Positions 8,400 to 19,300 of a stretch of 64,000 bases of DNA are shown piece by piece (positions within the stretch are counted from its first letter, which is position 1; each line of letters begins with the position of its first letter). The DNA is from Arachis hypogaea (taxonomy: Eukaryota > Streptophyta > Magnoliopsida > Fabales > Fabaceae). The stretch is taken from assembly GCF_003086295.3 (NCBI RefSeq), contig NC_092048.1, positions 67,064,841 through 67,128,840 of the forward strand, read 5' to 3'. The notes beneath the pieces were generated by a model that was not told the DNA's origin, searched no databases, and saw nothing but the letters and a program-made list of their open reading frames with translations. The translations under genes and the position numbers were made by a program.

Positions 8400-11150
8400 T
8401 AAAGGCGAGCCGTAATGGCATCATCTTCGGCAGGCTCCTCCGGTTTTATTTTTCCCTTTTTTTTCCTTTTTTTTAACATTGTGCTGACCCTCGTTCTTTA
8501 AATGACGCTATCCCGAGGAGTACACCTAAAGGCGAGCCGTAATGGCCTCATCTTCGGCAGGCTCCTCCATTTTTTTTCGGGGGTTTTTTTTTTAACGTTG
8601 TGCTGACCCACGTTCTTTAAATGACGCTATCCTGAGGAGGACACCTAAAGGCGAGCCGTAATCGTCTCATTTGCAGCAGGGTCTTCCAATTTTTTTTTGA
8701 TTTTATCATTTTTTTTATACGTTATGCTGACCCTCGTTCTTTAAATGACGATATCCCGAGGAGGATACCTAAAGGCGTGCCGTAATGGCCTCATCTTCAG
8801 CAGGCTCCTATATTTTTTTCCCGGTTTTTCCATTTTTTTTACGTTGTGTTGATCCTTGTTCTTTAAATGATGCTATCCTGAGGAGGACACCTAAAGGCGA
8901 GCTGTAATGGCCAATCTTCGGCAGGCTCCTCCCGGTTTTTTTTTTACGTTGTGCTGACACTCGTTCTTTAAATGACGCTATCTCGAGGAGGACACCTAAA
9001 GGCGAGCCGTAATGGCCTCATCTTCGGCAGGCTCCTCCATTTTTTTTCGGGGGTTTTTTTTTTAACGTTGTGCTGACCCACGTTCTTTAAATGATGCTAT
9101 CCTGAGGAGGACACCTAAAGGCGAGCCGTAATCGCCTCATTTTCAGCAGGGTTCTCTGTTTTTTTTCTGATTTTTTCATTTTTTTATACGTTATGCTGAC
9201 CCTCGTTCTTTAAATGACGATATCCCGAGGAGGATACCTAAAGGCGTGCCGTAATGGCCTCATCTTCAGCAGGCTCCTTTATTTTTTCCCGATTTTTCCA
9301 TTTTTTTTACGTTGTGCTGATCCTTGTTCTTTAAATGATGCTATCCTGAGGAGGACACCGAAAGGCGAGCCGTAATGGACAATCTTCGGCAGGCTCCTCC
9401 TGGTTTTTTTTTTACGTTGTGCTGACACTCGTTCTTTAAATGATGCTATCCCGAGGAGGACACCTAAAGTCGAGCCGTAATGGCATCATCTTCGGCAGGC
9501 TCCTCCGGTTTTATTTTTCCTTTTTTTCCCTTTTTTTTAACATTGTGCTGACCCTCGTTCTTTAAATGACGCTATCCCGAGGAGGACACCTAAAGGCGAG
9601 CCGTAATGGCCTCATCTTCGGCAGGCTCCTCCATTTTTTTTCGGGGGTTTTTTTTTTAATGTTGTGCTGACCCACGTTCTTTAAATGACGCTATCCTGAG
9701 GAGGACACCTAAAGGCGAGCCGTAATCGCCTCATTTTCAGCAGGGTCCTCCGTTTTTTTTTTATTTTTTCATTTTTTTCATACGTTATGCTGACCCTCGT
9801 TCTTTAAATGACGATATCCCGAGGAGGATACCTAAAGGCGAGCCGTAATGGCCTCATCTTCAGCAGGCTCCTATATTTTTTTCCCGGTTTTTCCATTTTT
9901 TTTACGTTGTGTTGATCCTTGTTCTTTAAATGATGCTATCCTGAGGAGGACACCTAAAGGCGAGCTGTAATGGCCAATCTTCGGCAGGCTCCTCCCGTTT
10001 TTTTTTTACGTTGTGCTGACACTCGTTCTTTAAATGACGCTATCCCGAGGAGGACACCTAAAGGCGAGCCGTAATGGCCTCATCTTCGGCAGGCTCCTCC
10101 ATTTTTTTTTGGGGTTTTTTTTTTAACGTTGTGCTGACCCACGTTCTTTAAATGACGCTATCCTGAGGAGGACACCTAAAGGCGAGCCGTAATCGCCTCA
10201 TTTTCAGCAGGGTCCTCTGTTTTTTTTCTGATTTTTTCATTTTTTTATACGTTATGCTGACCCTCGTTCTTTAAATGACGATATCCCGAGGAGGATACCT
10301 AAAGGCGTGCCGTAATGGCCTCATCTTCAGCAGGCTCCTTTATTTTTTCCCGGTTTTTCCATTTTTTTTACGTTGTGCTGATCCTTGTTCTTTAAATGAT
10401 GCTATCCTGAGGAGGACACCGAAAGGCGAGCCGTAATGGCCAATCTTCGGCAGGCTCCTCCCGGTTTTTTTTTTACGTTGTGCTGACACTCGTTCTTTAA
10501 ATGATGCTATCCCGAGGAGGACACCTAAAGGCGAGCCGTAATGGCATCATCTTCGGCAGGCTCCTCCGGTTTTATTTTTCCCTTTTTTTTTCCTTTTTTT
10601 TAACATTGTGCTGACCCTCGTTCTTTAAATGACGCTATCCCGAGGAGGACACCTAAAGGCGAGCCGTAATGGCCTCATCTTCGGCAGGCTCCTCCATTTT
10701 TTTTCGGGGGTTTTTTTTTTAACGTTGTGCTGACCCACGTTCTTTAAATGACGCTATCCTGAGGAGGACACCTAAAGGCGAGCCGTAATCGCCTCATTTT
10801 CAGCAGGGTCCTCCGTTTTTTTTCTGATTTTTTCAATTTTTTATACGTTATGCTGACCCTCGTTCTTTAAATGACGATATCCCGAGGAGGATACCTAAAG
10901 GCGTGCCGTAATGGCCTCATCTTCAGCAGGCTCCTATATTTTTTTCCCGGTTTTTCCATTTTTTTTTACGTTGTGTTGATCCTTGTTCTTTAAATGATGC
11001 TATCTTGAGCAGGACACCTAAAGGCGAGCCGTAATGGCCAATCTTCGGCAGGCTCCTCCCGGTTTTTTTTTTACGTTGTGCTGACACTCGTTCTTTAAAT
11101 GACGCTATCCCGAGGAGGACACCTAAAGGCGAGCCGTAATGGCCTCATCT
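8400..11150 (+). repeat. About 1,063-bp higher-order repeat, two full copies and a partial third
   Basis: The class A marker CCTATAT recurs at about 8807, 9870 and 10933, each 1,063 bp apart. The AACATTGTG marker recurs at 8475, 9539 and 10612. Rare variants are shared between copies: GTGTTGATCCTTG at all three class A exits, GCGAGCTGTAATGG in the first two, and CGGGGGT spacers followed by GACCCACG. Each copy has nine units and splits into four plus five, because a near-class A unit (CCTTTATT) sits at about 9279 and 10337. The third copy diverges soon after about 11100, where the spacer becomes T6-A-TTTC-T and class D follows. Edges are estimates. Confidence 0.85.
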
Positions 11151-11639
11151 TCGGCAGGCTCCTCCGGTTTTTTATTTCTTTTTTTTTTCCTACGTTGTGC
11201 TTGCCCTCGTTCTTTAAATGACGCTATCCCGAGTAGGACACCTAAAGGCGAGCCGTAATGGCCTCATCTTCGGCAGGTTTCTCAGGTTTTATTTTTTTGG
11301 TTTTTTTTTATGTTGTGCTGAACCTCGTTTTTTAAATGACGCTATCCCGAGGAGGACACCTAAATGCGAGCCGTAATGGCCTCATCTTCGGCAGGCTCTT
11401 CCGGTTTTTTTTCCAGTTTTTTTTTTCTTGTGCTGACCCTCGTTCATTAAATGACGCTATCCCTAGGAGGACACCTAAAGACGAGTTGTAATGGCCTCAT
11501 CTTCGACAGGCTCTTCCGGTTTTTTTCTGATTTTTTTTTACGTTGTGCTGACCCTCGTTCTTTAAATGACGCTAACCCGAGGGGATACCTAAAGGAGAGC
11601 CGTAAGGGCCTCATCTTCAGCAGGCTCATCTTTTTTTTT

Positions 11640-13010
11640 TTCGATTTTTTTCATTTTTTTTTACGTTGTGCTGACCCTCGTTCTTTAAATGATGCTATCC
11701 CGAGGAGGACACCTATAGGCGAGCCATAATGGCCTCATCTTCGGCAGGCTCCTCCCGGTTTTTCTTTTTTACTTTGTGCTGACACTCGTGCTTTCAATGA
11801 CGCTATCCCGACGAGGACACCTAAAGACGAGCCGTAATGGCCTCATCTTTGGCAGGCTCCTCCGATTTTTTTTTTCGGTTTTTTTCCTACGTTGTGCTCG
11901 CCCTCGTTCTTTAAATGACCCATTCCCGAGGAGGACACCTAAAGGCGAGCCGTAATGTCCTCATCTTCGGCAGGTTCCTCCGGTTTTTTTTTCGGTTTTT
12001 TTCGGTTTTTTTACGTTGTGCTGAACCTCGTTCTTTAAATGACGCTATCCCGAGGAGGACACCTAAATGCGAGCCGTAATGGCCTCATCTTCGGCAGGCT
12101 CTTCCGGTTTTTTTTCAAGTTTTTTTTTTTATGTTGTGCTGAGCCTCATTCTTTAAATGACGCTATCCCGAGGAGGACACCTATAGGCGAGCCGTAATGG
12201 CCTCATCTTCGGCAGGCTCTTCCGGTTTTTTTTCCAGTTTTTTTTTTCTTTGTGCTGACCCTCGTTCATTAAATGACGCTATCCCGAGGAGGACACCTAA
12301 AGACGAGTCGTAATGGCCTCATCTTCGGCAGGCTCTTCCGGCTTTTTTTCTAATCTTTTTTTCCGTTGTGCTGACCCTCGTTCTTTAAACGACGCTATCC
12401 CGAGGGGATACCTAAAGGAGAGCCGTAATGGCCTCAACTTCAGCAGGCTCCTCTTTTTTTTTCCCGATTTTTTCTGTTTTTTTTACGTTGTGCTGTCCCT
12501 CGTTCTTTAAATGATGCTATCCCGAGGAGGACACCTATAGGCGAGCCATAATGGCCTCATCTTCGGCAGGCTCCTCCCGGTTTTTCTTTTTTACTTTGTG
12601 CTGACACTCGTTCTTTCAATGACGCTATCCCGACGAGGACACCTAAAGACGAGCCGTAATGGCCTCATCTTTGGCAGGCTCCTCCGATTTTTTTTTCGGT
12701 TTTTTTCCTACGTTGTGCTCGACCTCGTTCTTTAAATGACCCAGTCCCGAGGAGGACACCTAAAGGCGAGCCGTAATGTCCTCATCTTCGGCAGGTTCCT
12801 CCGTTTTTTTTTTCGGTTTTTTTCGGTTTTTTTTACGTTGTGCTGAACCTCGTTCTTTAAATGACGCTATCCCGAGGAGGACACCTAAATGCGAGCCGTA
12901 ATGGCTTCATCTTCGGCAGGCTCTTCCGGTTTTTTTTCAAGTTTTTTTTTATGTTGTGCTGAGCCTCATTCTTTAAATGACGCTATCCCGAGGAGGACAC
13001 CTATAGGCGA
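11640..13010 (+). repeat. 822-bp (seven-unit) higher-order duplication
   Basis: The unusual string ACTTTGTGCTGACACTCG occurs at 11771 and 12593, 822 bp apart. Flanking rare variants match in both copies: GGCGAGCCATAATGG before it, TTTCAATGACG and CCCGACGAGG after it, then TTTGGCAGG, GTGCTCG, a TGACCCA(T/G)TCCCG unit, a TAATGTCCTC unit, and a TTTTCAAG spacer leading to TTATGTTGTGCTGAGCCTC. The shared string of private changes shows segmental duplication, not independent mutation. Confidence 0.85.
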
Positions 13011-13199
13011 GCTGTAATGGCCTCATCTTCGGCAGGCTCATCCGGTTTATTTTCGATTTTTTTCCGGTTTTTTTTTACGTTGTTCTGACCCTCGTTCTTT
13101 AAATGACGCTATCCCGAGGAGGACACCTAAAGGAGAGCCGTAATCGCCTCATCTTCAGCGGGCTCCTCCATTTTTTTTCCGATTTTTCCGTTTTTTTTA

Positions 13200-13920
13200 C
13201 TACGTTGTGCTGACCCTCGTTCATTAAATGACGCTATCCCGAGGAGGACACCTAAAGGCGAGCTGTAATGGCCTCATCTTCGGCAGGCTCTTCCGGTTTT
13301 TTTTCTGATTTTTTTTTACGTTGTGCTGACCCTCGTTCTTTAAATGACGCTATCCCGAGGGGATACCTAAAGGAGAGCCGTAATGGCCTCATCTTCAGCA
13401 GGCCCTCTTTTTTTTTCGATTTTTTTCATTTTTTTTTACGTTGTGCTGACCCTCGTTCTTTAAATGATGCAATCTCGAGGAGGACACCTAAAGGCAGCCG
13501 TAATGGCGTCATCTTCGGCAGGCTCCTCCGGTTTTATTTTTTCGGTTTTTTTTCTTTTTTTTTTAACGTTGTGCTGACCCTCGTTCATTAAATGACGCTA
13601 TCCCGAGGAGGACACCTTAAGGCGAGCTGTAATGGCCTCATCTTCGGCAGGCTCTTCCGGTTTTTTTTCTGATTTTTTTTTACGTTGTGCTGACCCTCGT
13701 TCTTTAAATGACGCTATCCTGAGGGGATACCTAAACGAGAGCCGTAATGGCCTCATCTTCAGCAGGCTCCTCTTTTTTTTTCGATTTTATTCATTTTTTT
13801 TACGTTGTGCTGACCCTCGTTCTTTAAATGATGCTATCTCGAGGAGGACACCTAAAGGCGAGCCGTAATGGCCTCATCCTCGGCAGGCTCCTCCGGTTTT
13901 ATTTTTTTGTTTTTTTTTTT
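13200..13920 (+). repeat. 364-bp (three-unit) higher-order duplication
   Basis: GAGCTGTAATGG occurs at 13260 and 13624. Each time it follows a CGTTCATTAAATGACG unit and precedes a CTGA-interrupted T spacer, a GAGGGGATACC unit (13357 and 13721) and an ATCTCGAGG unit. A further GAGCTGTAATGG lies near 14249. The second copy has small differences (CACCTTAAGG, ATCCTGAGGGG), so the two are not an assembly echo of one sequence. Confidence 0.75.
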
Positions 13921-16900
13921 TTTTTTTTAAGTTGTGCTGACCCTCGTTCTTTAAATACGCTATCCCGAGGAGGACACCTAAAGGCGAGCCGTAATGGCTC
14001 ATCTTCGGCAGGCTCTTCCGGTTTTTTTTCCAGTTTTTTTTTACGTTGTGCTGAGCCTCATTCTTAAATGACGCTATCCCGAGGAGGACACCTAAAGGCG
14101 AGCCGTAATGGCCTCATCTTCGGAGGCTCATCCGGTTTTTTTCGTTTTTTCTGGTTTTTTTCCGGTTTTTTTTTATTTTCCATTTTTTTACTTCGTTGTG
14201 CTGACCCTCGTTCATTAAATGACGCTATCCCGAGGAGGACACCAAAGGCGAGCTGTAATGGCCTCATATTCGGTAGGCTCTTCCGGTTTTTTTTTTCTGA
14301 TTTTTTTTTACGTTGTGCTGACCCTCGTTCTTTAAATGACGTTATCCCAGGAGGACACCTAAAGGCGAGCCGTAATCCCTCATTTTCAGCAGAGTCCTCC
14401 GTTTTTTTCCGATTTTTTCATTTTTTTATACGTTATGCTGACCCTCGTTCTTTAAATGACGATATCCTGAGGAGGATACCTAAAGGTGAGCCGTAATGGC
14501 CTCATCTTCAGCAGGCTCCGATATTTTTTTTCGGTTTTTTCCGTTTTTTTTTTACGTTGTGCTAACCCTCGTTCTTTAAATGATGCTATCCGAGGAGGAC
14601 ACCTAAAGGCAGCCGTAATGGCCTCATCTTCGGCAGGCTCCTCCGTTTTTTTTTTGGTTTTTTTTTCTTTTTTTTTACGTTGTGCTGACCCTCGTTCTTT
14701 AAATAACGCTATCCCGAGGAGGACACCTAAAGGCGAGCCGTAATGGCTCATCTTCGGCAGGCTCCTCCATTTTTTTTCGGTTTTTTTTTTAACGTTGTGC
14801 TGACCCCGTTCTTTAAATGACGCTATCCTGAGGAGGACACCTAAAGGCGAGCCGTAATCGCCTCATTTCAGCAGGTCCTCCGTTTTTTTTCCGATTTTTC
14901 ATTTTTTATACGTTATGCTGACCCTCGTTCTTTAAATGACGATATCCCGAGGAGGATACCTAAAGGCGAGCCGTAATGGCCTCATCTTCAGCAGGCTCCG
15001 ATTTTTTTTCCGATTTTTCGTTTTTTTTACGTTGTGCTAACCCTCGTTCTTTAAATGATCTATCCCGAGGAGGACACCTAAAGGCGAGCCTAATGGCCTC
15101 ATCTTCGGCAGGCTCCCCGGTTTTTTTTTTTTTTACGTTGTGCTGACCTCGTTCTTTAAATGACGTTATCCCGAGGAGGACACCTAAAGGCGAGCCGTAA
15201 TGGCCTCATCTTCGGCAGGCTCCTCCGATTTTTTTTTTCGGTTTTTTTTCCTACGTTGTGCTGCCCTCGTTCTTTAAATGACGCTATCCCGAGTAGGACA
15301 CCTAAAGGCGAGCCGTAATGGCTCAGCTTCGGCAGGTTTCTCCGGTTTTATTTTCGGTTTTTTTTTACGTTGTGCTGACCTCGTTCTTTAAATGACGCTA
15401 TCCCGAGGAGGACACCTAAATGCGAGCCGTAATGGCCTCATCTTCGCAGGCTCTTCCGGTTTTTTTTCCATTTTTTTTTACGTTGTGCTGACCCTCGTTC
15501 ATTAAATGACGCTATCCCGAGGAGGACCCTAAAGACGGCCGTAATGGCCTCATCTTGGCAGGCTCTTCCGGTTTTTTTTTTCTGATTTTTTTTACGTTGT
15601 GCTGACCCTCGTTCTTTAAATGACGCTATCCCGAGGGGATACCTAAAGGAGAGCCGTAATGGCCTCATCTTCAGCAGGCTCCTTTTTTTTCCGATTTTTT
15701 CCGTTTTTTTACGTTGTGCTGACCCTCGTTCTTTAAATGATGCTATCCCGAGGAGGACACCTAAAGGCGAGCCGTAATGGCCTCATCTTCGGCAGGCTCC
15801 TCTGGTTTTTTTTTCGGTTTTTTTTTTACGTTTGCTGACCCTCGTTCTTTAAATGACGCTATCCGAGGAGGACACCTAAAGACTAGCCGTAATGGCCTCA
15901 TCTTCGGCAGGCTCCTCCGGTTTTTTTTTTTTCTTACGTTGTGCTTGCCCTCGTTCTTTAAATGATGCTATCCCGAGGAGGACACCTAAAGGCGAGCCGT
16001 AATGGCCTCATCTTCGGCAGGTTCCTCGGTTTTATTTTTCGGTTTTCTTCTATTTTTTTACGTTGTGCTGACCCTCGTTTTTAAATGACGCTATCCCGAG
16101 AGGACACCTAAAGGCGAGCCGTAATGGCCTCATCTTCCGATTTTTTTTTTCAGTTTTTTTTACGTTGTGCTACCCTCGTTCTTAAATGACGTATCCCGAG
16201 GAGGACACCTAAAGCGAGCCGTAATGGCCTCATCTTCGGCAGGCTCTTCCGGTTTTTTTTCTGATTTTTTTTTACGTTGTGCTGACCCTCGTTCTTTAAA
16301 TGACGCTATCCCGAGGGGATACCTAAAGGAGAGCCGTAATGGCCTCATCTTCAGCAGGCTCCTCTTTTTTTTCGATTTTTTCGTTTTTTTACGTTGTGCT
16401 GACCCTCGTTCTTTAAATGACGCTATCCCGAGGAGGACACCTAAAGGCGAGCCGTAATGGCCTCATCTTCGGCAGGCTCCTCGGTTTTTTTTCAGGTTTT
16501 TTTTTTTATGTTGTGCTGACCCTCGTTTTTAAATGACGCTATCCGAGGAGGACACCTAAAGCGAGCCGTAATGGCCTCATCTTCGGCAGGCTCCTCCGAT
16601 TTTTTTTTTTTACGTTGTGCTGACCCTCGTTCATTAAATGACGCTATCCCGAGGAGGACACCTAAAGCGAGCCGTAATGGCCTCATCTTCGGCAGGCTCT
16701 TCCGGTTTTTTTCTGATTTTTTTTTACGTTGTGCTGACCCTCGTTCTTTAAATGACGCTATCCCGAGGGGATACCTAAAGGAGAGCCGTAATGGCCTCAT
16801 CTTCAGCAGGCTCGTCTTTTTTTTCCGATTTTTTCCGTTTTTTTTACGTTGTGCTGACCCTCGTTCTTTAAATGATCTATCCCGAGGAGGACACCTAAAG

Positions 16901-19300
16901 GCAGCCGTAATGGCCTCATCTTCGGCAGGCTCTTCCGTTTTTTTTTCAGTTTTTTTTTTTACGTTGTGCTGACCCTCGTTCTTTAAATGACGCTATCCGA
17001 GGAGGACACCTAAAGGCGAGCCGTAATGGCCTCATCTTCGGCAGGCTCTCCGTTTTTTTCGGTTTTTTTCGGTTTTTTTTACGTTGTTCTGACCCTCGTT
17101 CTTTAAATGACGCTATCCCGAGGAGGACACCTAAAGGCGAGCCGTAATGGCCTCATCTTCGCAGGCTCCTCCATTTTTTTTCGGTTTTTTTTTTTACGTT
17201 GTGCTGACCCTCGTTCTTTAAATGACGCTATCCCGAGGAGGACACCTAAAGGCGAGCCGTAATGGCCTCATCTTCAGCAGGTCCTCCGTTTTTTTTCGAT
17301 TTTTTCATTTTTTTTTACGTTGTGCTGACCCTCGTTCTTTAAATGACGCTATCCCGAGGAGGATACCTAAAGGGAGCCGTAATGGCCTCATCTTCAGCAG
17401 GCTCCTATATTTTTTTTCCCGGTTTTTTCCGTTTTTTTTTTACGTTGTGCTGACCCTCGTTCTTTAAATGACGCTATCCGAGGAGGACACCTAAAGGCGA
17501 GCCGTAATGGCCTCATCTTCGGCAGGCTCCTCCGGTTTTTTTTTTCGGTTTTTTTTCCTACGTTGTGCTTGCCCTCGTTCTTTAAATGACGCTATCCGAG
17601 GAGGACACCTAAAGGCGAGCCGTAATGGCCTCATCTTCGGCAGGTCTCCGGTTTTTTTTTTCGGTTTTTTTTTTACGTTGTGCTGACCTCGTTCTTTAAA
17701 TGACGCTATCCCGAGGAGGACACCTAAATGCGAGCCGTAATGGCCTCATCTTCGGCAGGCTCTTTCGTTTTTTTTTTCCAGTTTTTTTTTACGTTGTGCT
17801 GACCCTCGTTCATTAAATGACGCTATCCCGAGGAGGACACCTAAAGGCGAGCCGTAATGGCCTCATCTTCGGCAGGCTCTTCCGGTTTTTTTTCTGATTT
17901 TTTTTACATTGTGCTGACCCTCGTTCTTTAAATGACGCTATCCCGAGGGGATACCTAAAGGAGAGCCGTAATGGCCTCATCTTCAGCAGGCTCCTCTTTT
18001 TTTTTTCCGATTTTTTCTTTTTTTTACGTTGTGCTGATCCTCGTTCTTTAAATGATGCTATCCCGAGGAGGACACCTAAAGGCAGCCGTAATGGCCTCAT
18101 CTTCGGCAGGCCTTCCGGTTTTTTTTTTCAGTTTTTTTTTTACGTTGTGTGACCCTCGTTCTTTAAATGACGCTATCCGAGGAGGACACCTAAAGGCGAG
18201 CCGTAATGGCTCATCTTCGGCAGCTCTCCGGTTTTTTTCGTTTTTTCGATTTTTTTTTACGTTGTGCTGACCCTCGTTCTTTAAATGACGCTATCCCGAG
18301 GAGGACACCTAAAGGCGAGCCGTAATGGCCTCATCTTCGGCAGGCTCTCCATTTTTTTTCGGTTTTTTTTTTACGTTGTGCTGACCCTCGTTCTTTAAAT
18401 GACGCTATCCGAGGAGGACACCTAAAGGCGAGCCGTAATGGCCTCATCTTCACAGGTCCTCCTTTTTTTTCCGTTTTTTTTTTTTTTACTTGTGCTGACC
18501 CTCGTTCTTTAAATGACGCTATCCGAGGAGGAACCTAAAGGCGAGCCGTAATGGCCTCATCTTCGCAGGCTCCTTTTTTTTTCCGTTTTTTTTTTTTTAC
18601 GTTGTGCTGACCCTCGTTCTTTAAATGACGCTATCCCGAGGAGGACACCTAAAGGCGAGCCGTAATGGCCTCATCTTCGGCAGGCTCCTCCGGTTTTTTT
18701 TTCGGTTTTTTTTTTACGTTGTGCTGACCCTCGTTCTTTAAATGACGCTATCCCGAGGAGGACACCTAAAGGCGAGCCGTAATGGCCTCATCTTCGGCAG
18801 GTCTCCGGTTTTTTTTTTCGTTTTTTTTTTACGTTGTGCTGACCTCGTTCTTTAAATGACGCTATCCCGAGGAGGACACCTAAAGCGAGCCGTAATGGCC
18901 TCATCTTCGGCAGGCTCTTCGTTTTTTTTTTCCAGTTTTTTTTTTACGTTGTGCTGACCCTCGTTCATTAAATGACGCTATCCCGAGGAGGACACCTAAA
19001 GGCGAGCCGTAATGGCCTCATCTTCGGCAGGCTCTTCCGGTTTTTTTCTGATTTTTTTTTACGTTGTGCTGACCCTCGTTCTTTAAATGACGCTATCCCG
19101 AGGGGATACCTAAAGGAGAGCCGTAATGCCTCATCTTCAGCAGGCTCCTCTTTTTTTTTCCGATTTTTTCCTTTTTTTTACGTTGTGCTGACCTCGTTCT
19201 TTAAATGAGCTATCCCGAGGAGGACACCTAAAGGCGAGCCGTAATGGCCTCATCTTCGCAGGCTCTCCGTTTTTTTTTTCGTTTTTTTTTTTACGTTGTG
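13451..19300 (+). repeat. Satellite array, block III: mixed classes with rising indels
   Basis: About 51 units. The classes of block II continue: class A-like CTCCGATATT at about 14516 and 14997, GCTGACCCACG-type descendants, ATACGTTATG at about 14430 and 14910, and class H GAGGGGATACC at 15633, 16313, 16765, 17945 and 19100. Single-base deletions start near 13490 (GGCAGCCGTAATGG) and become common. Open frames such as 14068-14496 (142 codons) are read-through of four consecutive units and repeat the same phrases, so they are not annotated as genes. Confidence 0.93.

Larger units (their letters stand above)
6135..13450 (+). repeat. Satellite array, block II: diversified units in higher-order repeats
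   Basis: About 62 units with very few stray indels and clear subtypes. Class A has CAGCAGGCTCCTATAT and GGATACC (about 123 bp). Class B has GCCAATCTTC and a single short T run (104 bp at 7408-7511). Class C starts GTGCTGACACTCG. Class D reads GTGCTTGCCCTCG. Another pair has GCTGACCCACG with ATCCTGAGG, then ATACGTTATG with GACGATATC. Class H has GAGGGGATACC with GGAGAGCC. The classes recur in fixed order (A-B-C...), which makes higher-order repeats, listed separately. Many class differences are C-to-T or G-to-A changes at CpG. No gene is present. Confidence 0.95.

Noticed and set aside
14068..14496. Open frame of 142 codons on the plus strand, one of many along the array with phrases like SSAGSSGFF and CADPRSLNDAIP
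   Set aside because: It runs over four consecutive satellite units. The same phrases recur once per unit across the window in all frames, with an equally open minus-strand frame (MRPLRL.., SFKERGSAQRKKK). T spacers encode the F runs. There is no codon-level constraint and no start context that sets it apart.
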